Origin: Schlesneria sp.
GTDB taxonomy: Bacteria; Planctomycetota; Planctomycetia; Planctomycetales; Planctomycetaceae
Assembly (NCBI GenBank): GCA_028291515.1
Contig: JAQGHU010000070.1
Span: 1 to 57,685, forward strand
Reading direction: 5' to 3'
Length of the DNA: 57,685 nucleotides
The number at the start of each line of letters is the position of its first letter. Position 1 is the stretch's first letter. The notes beneath the pieces are model-generated. The model saw only the letters and a list, made by a program, of their open reading frames with translations, made no database searches and was not told where the DNA came from. Made by a program: the position numbers and the translations under genes. Of the stretch, positions 43,947-52,618 are shown one piece after another.

Positions 43947-46171
43947 CTCCAGTTCGATCGCTGACATTCTTGTGGGTGCCCTGGTCGATCGTGCTCTCGA
44001 TCGTGATTGTCGCGGTCACCGCGGGACTGTGCTTTGTGGCCTGGCGGCGGAGCAGCTATCGGTGGGACTTCGGCCTGCTGGAACTATTGCGTCTGGCCCT
44101 GGTGATCTTTGGGGTGCTGCTGTTCAATCAGCCGGAATGGGTTGAGGAATACCGCCCCGAAGAGAAGCCGACGATCGCTGTCCTGTGGGATGACTCCGCC
44201 AGCATGGGGACTCGTGATGTGGCTGGCGGTGGTTCGGCAACGACGACGGTGTCGACTCGACGAGAATCCATAGCCCCACTGATCGACAGTGCCTTTTGGA
44301 AGTCGCTGCAGGAGCGAATGTCGATCGTCATTCAGCCGTTCTCCTCGCTGGAGATGGCCGCCGAAGGTGAGAAGGATTTGACAAAAGCACAGGGGAGTAA
44401 CTTATACGAACCCCTGGCAACCGCCCCGCAACGATTCAAGAATCTGCGAGCAGTCGTCTTGGCGTCGGACGGCGATTGGAACGAAGGGGGAGCGCCGGTC
44501 GTGGCAGCATCGGCACTACGACTGAAAGATATTCCCGTGTTCACCGTGCCTGTCGGCAGTTCTTCGCGACTACCTGATGTGGAACTGCTTAGTCTCGACG
44601 CCCCGACCTTTGGGATCTCTGGTAAGTCCGTGCGGATTCCGTTCACGATCGAAAGCACGTTGCCGCGGGAATATCTGACCACCGTCACGCTCAAAACCTC
44701 CGACGGGGAAGAGCTCACCAAGGAAGTGCGTGTCGCTCCCATGGGGCGGACGAGCGAATGGCTGCTCTGGAAGCCGAAGGCCGTTGGTGACTACACGTTG
44801 ACGCTCGACGTTCCACGTCAAAGCGAAGAATTGCTGGCCGACAACAACAAGCTGTCAGCACCGATTGCGATCCGCGAGGAAAAACTGCGGGTGCTGGTCG
44901 TCGAATCGGTGCCTAGGTGGGAGTACCGCTATCTGCGGAATGCCCTCTCCCGCGATCCCGGCGTCGAAGTTTCCTGCTTGTTGTTCCATCCGGGGCTGGG
45001 AAAATCCGGGGGTGGAAATAAGGATTACATCAAGCAATTTCCGCAGGGACGCGAGGAACTTTCCAAGTACGACGTCGTCTTTCTCGGAGATGTCGGTTTG
45101 GAAGATGGCCAACTCACTGTGGAAGATTGTCGATTGCTGAAGGGATTAGTCGAGCATCAAGCCAGCGGCTTAGTCTTCATGCCCGGATGGCAAGGTCGAC
45201 AATTGTCGCTGGTCGATACCGAGTTGGGAGATCTTTGTCCCGTCGTGATGGATGCGGCGCAACCGGGGGGATGGGGATCGCGCACCGCCAGTCACTTTGA
45301 ATTGACGGAATTGGGCCGTCGCAGCTTATTGACGAAATTGGCTGATACACAGGAAGACAATATCGAAGTCTGGGAAGGCTTACCCGGTTTTCAGTGGTAC
45401 GCACCAGCCGTTCGCGCCAAAGCAGGCTGCGAAGTGCTGTGCGTGCATAAGGATGTCTCGAACGAATTTGGTCGCCTGCCCCTGCTGGCGACTCGTACTT
45501 TTGGAGCAGGAAAAGTCTTGTTTATGGGGACGGACGGTGCCTGGCGTTGGCGAAAAGGGGTCGAGGATAAATACCACTATCGCTTTTGGGGACAGGTGGT
45601 ACGATGGATGGCCTACCAGCGCAACATGGCTAAAGGCGAGACGATGCGCATGTATTATTCGCCAGAGCAACCGCAGGTGCGGCAGACGATTGCGCTGAAT
45701 GCCAATGTGATGGAACGCAGTGGTGAGCCCTTGCCGAAAGGAGATGTCACGGCACGAATCGTCGCTCCCTCGGGCAAGTCCGAAACAGTGCGGTTTAACT
45801 CCTCCGGAGATGAGTGGGGCGAATTCTCGTCGCACTTTACTCCGCACGAACCCGGTCGGCACGAAGTGACGCTGGCGTGCAAACAGACGGGGGCCACGTT
45901 GCAGGCGTCATTCTTCGTTCAAGGCGTTCCGATGGAACGAATTGGTCGGGCGGCGCGTCCCGAGGTGATGGACGAAATCGCTCGCGTGACAAAGGGCCAG
46001 GTCATCGCGGTCGATCGCCTGGAGCATGTTCTGCAATCGCTGTCGGCCCTGCCCGAGCCCCCTGCTTCGGTAAGGCGCGTTCAGTTGTGGTGCCACCCCG
46101 TTGTGGCGGCAATTCTGGTAGTGATGCTTGGTGTATTTTGGATCGGCAGAAAAGTAGTTGGATTGATTTGA
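43943..46171 (+). CDS. Membrane protein with VWA-like and glutamine-amidotransferase-like domains
   Basis: 742 residues from ATG 43943, overlapping the previous stop by ATGA. Two N-terminal membrane helices (about 12-32 and 44-62) are followed by a VWA-like segment with LWDDSASMGT (DxSxS-type). The region from about 310 (LRVLVVESVPRWEYRYLRNAL ... VVFLGDVG ... GLVFMPGWQG) resembles the class I glutamine-amidotransferase-like fold seen in BatA neighbours, but without a clear catalytic Cys. C-terminal membrane helix (about 715-735). 76 bases separate it from the next gene. Role: probable structural/assembly partner in the MoxR operon. Confidence 0.85.
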   Translation: MTPVRSLTFLWVPWSIVLSIVIVAVTAGLCFVAWRRSSYRWDFGLLELLRLALVIFGVLLFNQPEWVEEYRPEEKPTIAVLWDDSASMGTRDVAGGGSATTTVSTRRESIAPLIDSAFWKSLQERMSIVIQPFSSLEMAAEGEKDLTKAQGSNLYEPLATAPQRFKNLRAVVLASDGDWNEGGAPVVAASALRLKDIPVFTVPVGSSSRLPDVELLSLDAPTFGISGKSVRIPFTIESTLPREYLTTVTLKTSDGEELTKEVRVAPMGRTSEWLLWKPKAVGDYTLTLDVPRQSEELLADNNKLSAPIAIREEKLRVLVVESVPRWEYRYLRNALSRDPGVEVSCLLFHPGLGKSGGGNKDYIKQFPQGREELSKYDVVFLGDVGLEDGQLTVEDCRLLKGLVEHQASGLVFMPGWQGRQLSLVDTELGDLCPVVMDAAQPGGWGSRTASHFELTELGRRSLLTKLADTQEDNIEVWEGLPGFQWYAPAVRAKAGCEVLCVHKDVSNEFGRLPLLATRTFGAGKVLFMGTDGAWRWRKGVEDKYHYRFWGQVVRWMAYQRNMAKGETMRMYYSPEQPQVRQTIALNANVMERSGEPLPKGDVTARIVAPSGKSETVRFNSSGDEWGEFSSHFTPHEPGRHEVTLACKQTGATLQASFFVQGVPMERIGRAARPEVMDEIARVTKGQVIAVDRLEHVLQSLSALPEPPASVRRVQLWCHPVVAAILVVMLGVFWIGRKVVGLI

Positions 46172-46247
46172 TGTCTTGTTCGTTATGATGTCGGCGACGA
46201 ATTGCCGCCCGATGGCCACGGTCATCTCGTTCGAGGAGTAACGCGAA

Positions 46248-49200
46248 ATGAGCGTCGTAGAGCCGAAGACCAAATTGGTGTTGCCCGAAGCCCTGCAGAC
46301 TCAGTTACATGAGTTTCGGCATCGTGTCTGGACCATCAAGTCGATCGAAGCCGCTTGTGGAGCGGTCTTCGGAGTCTTCATTTCGTATCTGGCTGTGTTC
46401 TCCCTCGATCGTATGGTCGATACCCCCGGCCCAGTGCGAATGGGCATTTTTCTGCTAGCCGTGGGGGGCTGTGCGTTCGTTCCGGTGTATCTGCATCGCT
46501 GGATCTGGTGCCATCGCCGATTCGAGCAACTCGCTCGACTTGTCAGTCGGAAGCTCCCTCTGATCGGTGATCAGTTACTGGGGATTATCGAACTCGTTCG
46601 AAGCGAATCCGAACAGCAACGTTCGCGAGCCCTGGTCGAGGCCGCTGTGGCTCAGGTCGCCGTCGAAACGGGCAAGCGTGATCTGCAGGCCGCGATTCCG
46701 AACCCACGACATCGATTCTGGGCTTGGATGGCAGTCGTCCCCGCCGCCGTGGCGATTCTGATGCTCTGCTTGTTCCCGGCTGCCGCGACAAATGCCTGGG
46801 CACGCTTCGCCGCACCTTGGCAATCGGTCCCGCGCTACACGTTTACTGCAGTCGAACAATTGCCGCAGCGATTGGTGGTTGCTCACGGAGAACCGGTCAC
46901 TGTTTCGGTCAAGTTGCTCGAGAAGACACAGTCCAAGCCGCCTCGGGGAACCGCCTGGTTGGGCAGTCAGTTGCCAATCACAGCGGAATTGCGCGACGGT
47001 CGCTATGAGTTCTCGCTCCCCGCTCAAATTGATTCAGGTTGGTTCTCTTTGAAGATCGGTGACGCTCAACAGCGTGTTCGCATTGAACCGATGATGCGTC
47101 CCGAGATTTCTTCGGTCGTGGCCGAAGTGCAATTGCCCGACTATCTGCTGCGTCCGCAAGTGATTCATAAAGACGTTCGTGGCGGCACAGTTTCTATCGT
47201 CAACGGAAGCTCGGCGACCTTTAAGGTCACCGCGAACCGCGAACTGTCGAGCGCCTTGATCGACAATCAATCCGCGAGTATTGCCGGAGCCACCATCTCT
47301 AGTGAGACGAGTAAGATTCAAGCGTCACGAAAGATGATCTTCCAATGGCAGGATGAATTTGGCCTGGGTGGCCTGGAGCCATTCACCGTCAACATCACCG
47401 GTCGTGACGACGAAGCTCCTTCGCTCTCCTGCGAAGACCTGCCTCGACAGAAGATTGTGATCGACTCGGAAACGCTCAGCTTCAAGATTCGGGCACAGGA
47501 TGATTTCGGAGTCAAAGTGGTGGGGATCGAATGGCAGGGGATGGATAAATCTGCCGTTTCAAAGCCCGCTAAGGGAGAACGAATCCTCGGCGCGGGAGCC
47601 AGCGACAAAGAACTGCTTGAACTGGCCGGAACCTTTTGTGCCAAGACTTTGGATATTGAGCCGCAACCGCTGAGCGTGCGGTTGTTCGTCGAAGACTATC
47701 TTCCCGGACGGTCCCGCACTTATTCGCCGGCCTACACGCTGTACGTTCTCAGTGCCGATCAACATGCGATCTGGCTGACAGAACAGCTCAGCAAGTGGCA
47801 TCGGCAGTCGTTGGAAGTCCGCGATCGCGAAATGCAGCTCCACCACACCAATCAGCAACTGCGAATGCTGACGCCTGAAGAGTTGGATCAACCTGAAAAC
47901 CGACGGAGAATTGATACCCAGTCGACTGCCGAGCGAGCCAATGGCCGACGATTGACGGGATTGGTCACCGGTGGCGAAGAACTGGTTCGTCAAGCGATGC
48001 GCAATCCCGAGTTTGGTGTCGGCCACCTTGAAAAGTGGGCCGAGATGTTGCAGATCTTGAAGGACATCTCTGGCAACCGCATGCCGAATGTGGCCGACTT
48101 GTTGAAGCAGTCGTCTCAGGCACCTGTTGTGGCGTCGAACTCTCCGTCCAAGCCCAGCCCCTCGGCCGGTCAGATTCAAACTTCGCCACCAGGGGGTTCA
48201 AAGCCGTCTGAGTCGAAGCCCAAGCCACCGGTGCCAACAGTCGTCGACGCCGAGTCGTCACAGCAGCCTGCAAAGAAGAACAAGGACGAGCCGGAAGAGC
48301 CGTCCAAAAGTAACTCGAAATCTCGCCTGACCCTGCCGGTGACGACGGTGACTGGGGGAAGTGGGAGAAAATCACCACCGGCGCCCGCCAACGAAAAACT
48401 CGATGAGGCGGTCGCGGCTCAACAGGATCTGCTGGCTGAGTTCGACAAAATCGCCGACGAGTTGAACAAGGTATTGGCGAATCTCGAAGGAAGCACGTTG
48501 GTCAAGCGGCTGAAAGCGGCCTCTCGGCACCAGTACGTCATTGCGGGGAAGATCAACGATCAGATCGGTGGGACGTTCGGTCTGCGAGGCAAAGCAGGTG
48601 GCGCGGCCAAGCCGATCCTTGAGGAGCTTTCCAAGCAGGAATCGAAGTGTAGTTTGGATCTGTCCAACATCATGGATGACATGCAGGCCTATTTTGAACG
48701 GCGTCGATTCCAGCGATTCAAGACGGTGCTGGATGAAATGCGCGAGCAAGATGCCGTTGGAAGTCTGCGACAACTCGGTGACGACGTGCGCGGTCAAACT
48801 GGTCTGTCGATGGCGCAGGCAGAATTCTGGTCCGACACCTTTGATCGTTGGGCCGATGATCTTGTCGATCCGGCATCCTGCGGCAAGTGCCCGGGTTGCA
48901 AATCCAAAAGCAGCCTGCCTCCTTCGATCGTGCTGGAAGCAATGCACATTCTGGAGGCAGAAGTCCATTTGCGAGAAGAGACGCGCGTTGCAGAACAGGC
49001 TCGCGAAGCGTTGTCCAAAAACGATTACCAACAACGAGCCAAGAAGCTCAGCGAGACTCAGGACGGCCTGTCAGAACGCGTTTCAAAGCTGACGGACCGT
49101 ATCATCGAATTGCCGGACGGCGAATCAGAATTCGGCAAGGAGATCGCTCTATTGAAACAGGTCGAACGAGTGATGCTGGAAGCGGCGGAGATCCTGGATC

Positions 49201-49502
49201 GTCCGGATACGGGTAAGCTGGCGATCGCTGCCGAAACGGAAGCCATCGAACTGCTGCTGCAATCCAAGCGAATTAATCCTCGCGGTGGAGGTGGCGGTGG
49301 ATCCTCGCCAGGTGGCGGCGGTGGCGGGACGACCAATGATTCCGCGCTGGCCCTGATTGGTTCGGGCGTTAACGAAAAAGAAGTCCGCGAAGATCGTGGC
49401 GTGTCGCAATCAACGGGCGAGTCTGGAGCGGCGTTCCCCGAAGAGTTCCGGGCGGGTCTGGATGAATATTTCAATCGACTGGAACGTGACGGCACGAAAT
49501 AG
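46248..49502 (+). CDS. Giant DUF4175-like membrane protein
   Basis: 1084 residues, ATG at 46248 with GAGGAG upstream. Three membrane helices (about 38-56, 63-82 and 158-178) are followed by a roughly 330-residue beta-rich outside region (for example VSVKLLEKTQSKPPRG, YEFSLPAQIDSGW) and long helical, coiled-coil-prone stretches. A Pro/Ser/Lys-rich linker lies at about 630-700 and a Gly-rich tail at about 1015-1035 (GGGGGGSSPGGGGGG). A cysteine cluster, CGKCPGCKSK (about 877-886), could bind metal. The layout resembles the DUF4175-type large membrane protein that follows MoxR/BatA genes in planctomycetes. No enzymatic activity can be assigned. Confidence 0.8.
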   Translation: MSVVEPKTKLVLPEALQTQLHEFRHRVWTIKSIEAACGAVFGVFISYLAVFSLDRMVDTPGPVRMGIFLLAVGGCAFVPVYLHRWIWCHRRFEQLARLVSRKLPLIGDQLLGIIELVRSESEQQRSRALVEAAVAQVAVETGKRDLQAAIPNPRHRFWAWMAVVPAAVAILMLCLFPAAATNAWARFAAPWQSVPRYTFTAVEQLPQRLVVAHGEPVTVSVKLLEKTQSKPPRGTAWLGSQLPITAELRDGRYEFSLPAQIDSGWFSLKIGDAQQRVRIEPMMRPEISSVVAEVQLPDYLLRPQVIHKDVRGGTVSIVNGSSATFKVTANRELSSALIDNQSASIAGATISSETSKIQASRKMIFQWQDEFGLGGLEPFTVNITGRDDEAPSLSCEDLPRQKIVIDSETLSFKIRAQDDFGVKVVGIEWQGMDKSAVSKPAKGERILGAGASDKELLELAGTFCAKTLDIEPQPLSVRLFVEDYLPGRSRTYSPAYTLYVLSADQHAIWLTEQLSKWHRQSLEVRDREMQLHHTNQQLRMLTPEELDQPENRRRIDTQSTAERANGRRLTGLVTGGEELVRQAMRNPEFGVGHLEKWAEMLQILKDISGNRMPNVADLLKQSSQAPVVASNSPSKPSPSAGQIQTSPPGGSKPSESKPKPPVPTVVDAESSQQPAKKNKDEPEEPSKSNSKSRLTLPVTTVTGGSGRKSPPAPANEKLDEAVAAQQDLLAEFDKIADELNKVLANLEGSTLVKRLKAASRHQYVIAGKINDQIGGTFGLRGKAGGAAKPILEELSKQESKCSLDLSNIMDDMQAYFERRRFQRFKTVLDEMREQDAVGSLRQLGDDVRGQTGLSMAQAEFWSDTFDRWADDLVDPASCGKCPGCKSKSSLPPSIVLEAMHILEAEVHLREETRVAEQAREALSKNDYQQRAKKLSETQDGLSERVSKLTDRIIELPDGESEFGKEIALLKQVERVMLEAAEILDRPDTGKLAIAAETEAIELLLQSKRINPRGGGGGGSSPGGGGGGTTNDSALALIGSGVNEKEVREDRGVSQSTGESGAAFPEEFRAGLDEYFNRLERDGTK

Positions 49503-49556
49503 CAGTTTCGCGAGTGTCCGTAGACGCGACGTGGTTTTCAGATCGGGTAGGCAGCG

Positions 49557-50498
49557 ATGGCAGTAGTTCGTATCCGTTTGGCAATAGCCGCAATCTTGGT
49601 GATACCGTTCGCATCGTTGGCGACGGCCGATGAACCGAAAGCGGCGATCGCCGTCGCAGTCGATGTCATCGTTGCTCAACCCGCTCAAGTTGCGGTGGAG
49701 AAAGCGGCTGACGAACCTGAAGTCGTTGTCAAAAAGAAGAAAGTTCGGGCGGCTATTGCGTTCGAGGATCTAGTGGCTCCGCTGGTCCAGGCCTTGGATG
49801 GCAACATCGATCTGAAGGCCGCTGACGCTCAGGTTCAACAGTGGATTCCACAGTTCACCGAGCAGTTCAAGCCCATGTTGTGGACGGAGCTCAATTTCAT
49901 CCGGCAGACCTGCGATCTGACCCCGGAGCAGCGTCCAAAAGTGAAAGCGGCTGGCGATGCCGCGCTGGCCGAAGCCGTTCGAAAGATGGCCGAACTACAG
50001 GGTGGCCGCAACGCTGGTCGAGCCGGTCAGCAACCTGAGCCTCGCAAGATGATCCGTGCTGCTTTGAAGCAGGCGTTGCAGGAAACTCTGTCACCGGAAG
50101 CGATGGAGAAATTTGCAGACGAACTAAATCTTCGCGCCGAACGACGTAAGCAGGCGGCAATCCTGAGTGCGCTATCCCGACTTGATTCCGCGATGTGCCT
50201 GACGGCCGAGCAAAGAGAGGTAATCGAAGCCTCAATCACAGGTGGTTGGAAGGAACAGTGGGAGCAGTGGTTGGTGCTGGCAATTTACGGAGACCAGTAC
50301 TTTCCTATCATCCCGGATGCCCTTGTCGTTGCCCATCTCAATGCGGATCAGAAAGCTGTCTGGGATGGGTTACAGAAAGTGGACTTTGGATACTGGGGTG
50401 GTGGTGCCCAGGTTGAAGAGGATGGGTGGTGGGGCGGGAAGCCTGACGTGCGTGCAGCCAAGCCGGCCAAGTTGCTTCGTGAGGTGAGAGCTGAATAG
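49557..50498 (+). CDS. Secreted helical protein (CDLT family member 1)
   Basis: 313 residues, ATG at 49557. Signal peptide MAVVRIRLAIAAILVIPFASLATADEP. The rest is helix-rich and repetitive in feel, with the block RQTCDLTPEQRPKVKAAGD near residue 117 that recurs in the next protein (KKTCDLTELQRKKL). Motifs for enzymes or metal sites are absent. The stop lies about 24 bases before the next ATG, so they are likely co-transcribed. Function unknown; probably a periplasmic component of the MoxR module. Confidence 0.78.
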   Translation: MAVVRIRLAIAAILVIPFASLATADEPKAAIAVAVDVIVAQPAQVAVEKAADEPEVVVKKKKVRAAIAFEDLVAPLVQALDGNIDLKAADAQVQQWIPQFTEQFKPMLWTELNFIRQTCDLTPEQRPKVKAAGDAALAEAVRKMAELQGGRNAGRAGQQPEPRKMIRAALKQALQETLSPEAMEKFADELNLRAERRKQAAILSALSRLDSAMCLTAEQREVIEASITGGWKEQWEQWLVLAIYGDQYFPIIPDALVVAHLNADQKAVWDGLQKVDFGYWGGGAQVEEDGWWGGKPDVRAAKPAKLLREVRAE

Positions 50499-50521
50499 TG
50501 TGCGGCCTGTCGGGAGTTGAT

Positions 50522-51538
50522 ATGAAGCTTAAGTCCAAATCGTATTCCGCCTGGGGCATCTTCTCGTGGCTGTCGCCGTTGATCGTCTCGACGGTTGTGA
50601 TGGCCACTGAAGACGACATTGAGCCCCCCGCGATCCCAGTTGCCAATCCCGCCTTCATGATCGATGAATCGAACTTCGATCAATGGATCTTTCAGGGAAG
50701 TGGTACGGCGACGGCAGGTCGCGCCAGAATCAATTCTCACTTGAAGTTGAAACTGGATGAGTTGAAGAAGACTTGTGATCTCACCGAGTTGCAGCGCAAG
50801 AAGCTGGCATTGGCAGCTCAAGGTGATATGAAACGTTTTTTCGATCAGGTGGAGGTGCTGCGGAAAAAGTTTCTGGCGGTGCGGAATGACCAGAACGCCT
50901 TTAACGAATTATGGCAGGAAATTCATCCGCTGCAGCAGAAGCAACAAGCTGGTCTGTTCAATGAGAATTCGATGTTCCAGAAGGCCCTGCGATCGACGTT
51001 GAATGAGGAACAGCAGCAGCGCTATCAAAAAGTCACGGACGAGCGCCGCCGCTTCCGGTATCGAGCCAGTATCCAAACATCGTTGGTGTTGATTTCCGAC
51101 ACGGTGGCACTGAAAGACGATCAGCACAAAGCAATTGCCAAACTGCTTCTGGAAGAAACAGCACTGCCGTTGCGATTTGGTCAGCAGGATCAGCAGGTGG
51201 TTTTGTATGGTCTCTCGAAACTTCCGTCGGCAAAGCTGAAGGCCATTCTGACCGATCGACAATGGAAGCTGATGCAGCCGCAGTTGACTCAGGGGCAAGC
51301 CATGGAACAGTTCCTGGCACAAAACGGCTTTATCGATGCTCCAAAGGGGGGCGGGGCGAAGGGAATACGGAACCAAATCAACATGGCTATCGGGGCGCTG
51401 AGATTCGAAGCTGCCGCAGCGGTGGAAGCCGTTGATGTCCAGATGATCGAAGTTCAAGCACAGGCTTTGCCCGCAGTCGAAGCAGATGTCCCGGCCGATG
51501 CTTTGAAGCCGGAACGCGGCACTACGGAGCGAAACTGA
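50522..51538 (+). CDS. Secreted helical protein (CDLT family member 2)
   Basis: 338 residues from ATG 50522, with GGGAG upstream (a GTG at 50498 is less likely). N-terminal signal-like region (KSKSYSAWGIFSWLSPLIVSTVVMATED). A block KKTCDLTELQRKKLALAAQ near residue 83 matches the motif in the preceding protein, so the pair are probably paralogs. The middle holds many Gln/Lys/Arg helices (NEEQQQRYQKVTDERRRF). No enzymatic motif. The stop and the next ATG share a base (TGATG), so translation is coupled. Confidence 0.78.
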   Translation: MKLKSKSYSAWGIFSWLSPLIVSTVVMATEDDIEPPAIPVANPAFMIDESNFDQWIFQGSGTATAGRARINSHLKLKLDELKKTCDLTELQRKKLALAAQGDMKRFFDQVEVLRKKFLAVRNDQNAFNELWQEIHPLQQKQQAGLFNENSMFQKALRSTLNEEQQQRYQKVTDERRRFRYRASIQTSLVLISDTVALKDDQHKAIAKLLLEETALPLRFGQQDQQVVLYGLSKLPSAKLKAILTDRQWKLMQPQLTQGQAMEQFLAQNGFIDAPKGGGAKGIRNQINMAIGALRFEAAAAVEAVDVQMIEVQAQALPAVEADVPADALKPERGTTERN

Positions 51539-52590
51539 TGCGTGTCGTGACGGGTCTGAATGGACTGATTGTCGCTGTAGCGGTCGGCGTGATGTCTACG
51601 CCGGTGATGGCGCAACCCCCCACGGTGCGGGTCGGTGAAGTGGTGCCGCGCGACGTGCGTGAGATCTACGACCGTGGATTGCAATATCTGGCGAACTCGC
51701 AGACCGAAGCGGGCGATTGGAAGGGTGGCGGCGGTGAGCAAGGCCCAGGGGTGACCGGGCTGGCGCTGATGGTTCTGCTGGCATCGGGAGAAGACCCAAA
51801 CTTCGGCCTGTATAGCACCCACGTCCGCAAGGCTCTTCGCAATATCATCAGCCAGCAAAACGCAGGGACCGGTTATTTTGGCCAGAGCATGTATCACCAT
51901 GGCTTCGCCATGCTGGCGTTGTCTGAGGCATACGGAACGGTTGACGATCGCAATCTATGGACGGGCTCGGAGCCGAATCGGCGCTCCATCGGCGTTGCGC
52001 TCGAACTCGCTGTCCGTGCCGCAATCACATCGCAGAAGAAGAACTCGTTGGGTGGTTGGCGCTATTCACCTGATTCGAGCGACGCCGACACTTCGGTCAG
52101 CGGAGCGGTCCTGGTCGGGCTGCTTGCGGCTCGCAATGCTGGTATCGAGGTACCGGACGAAGTGATCGATAAGGCGATTGGCTACTTCAGCTCGATGACA
52201 TCAGACGGCGGGCAAGTGGGATACTCGGGCGGGTTCGGTGGCTTTGATGAATCCTTCGCTCGCATCTCGATTGCCACGTTGTCGTATGCGGTTGCCCGGC
52301 GCAAGGATTTGAAGCAGTTCAAAGCGACTCTGGCCTACCTGACGAAGCGGCTCGAAAACGCACCGCAGCAGCACTATGCCGAATACACCAGATACTATCA
52401 GGCCCAGGCGCTGTTTCAGGGCGATGTCGAAGCTTGGGAGAAATGGAATAAGCTGCTGGTTCGTCAACTGAAAACCAGTCAGTTGCCCGATGGCAGCTTT
52501 CAGGGCCAGTTCGGCGCGACTGTGGGGACTTCAATGTCACTGCTGGCATTGGCTCTGAATTACCGCTTCTTACCAATCTACGAACGCTGA
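51538..52590 (+). CDS. Secreted prenyltransferase/squalene-cyclase-like alpha-toroid protein
   Basis: 350 residues. Signal peptide MRVVTGLNGLIVAVAVGVMSTPVMAQ. Repeated helix-pair units (GLQYLANSQTEAGDWKG, GVTGLALMVLLASGE, SGAVLVGLLAARNAG, ATVGTSMSLLALALNYRF) resemble the (alpha/alpha)6 toroid of prenyltransferases and squalene-hopene cyclases. The acidic catalytic DxDD of cyclases is not evident (SSDADTS is a weak look-alike), so a structural or binding role is more likely than cyclisation. Translationally coupled to the preceding gene. Typical planctomycete neighbour of MoxR operons. Confidence 0.82.
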   Translation: MRVVTGLNGLIVAVAVGVMSTPVMAQPPTVRVGEVVPRDVREIYDRGLQYLANSQTEAGDWKGGGGEQGPGVTGLALMVLLASGEDPNFGLYSTHVRKALRNIISQQNAGTGYFGQSMYHHGFAMLALSEAYGTVDDRNLWTGSEPNRRSIGVALELAVRAAITSQKKNSLGGWRYSPDSSDADTSVSGAVLVGLLAARNAGIEVPDEVIDKAIGYFSSMTSDGGQVGYSGGFGGFDESFARISIATLSYAVARRKDLKQFKATLAYLTKRLENAPQQHYAEYTRYYQAQALFQGDVEAWEKWNKLLVRQLKTSQLPDGSFQGQFGATVGTSMSLLALALNYRFLPIYER

Positions 52591-52618
52591 CTTCATCGTC
52601 GAACTTTGTGGGAACGCC

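Noticed and set aside
48372-49034. A 220-residue minus-strand frame
   Set aside because: Shadow of the giant membrane protein; no ribosome site or recognisable domain.
51538-52590. An active squalene/hopene cyclase
   Set aside because: The fold repeats are present but no clear DxDD catalytic motif; it has a signal peptide and sits in a MoxR operon.
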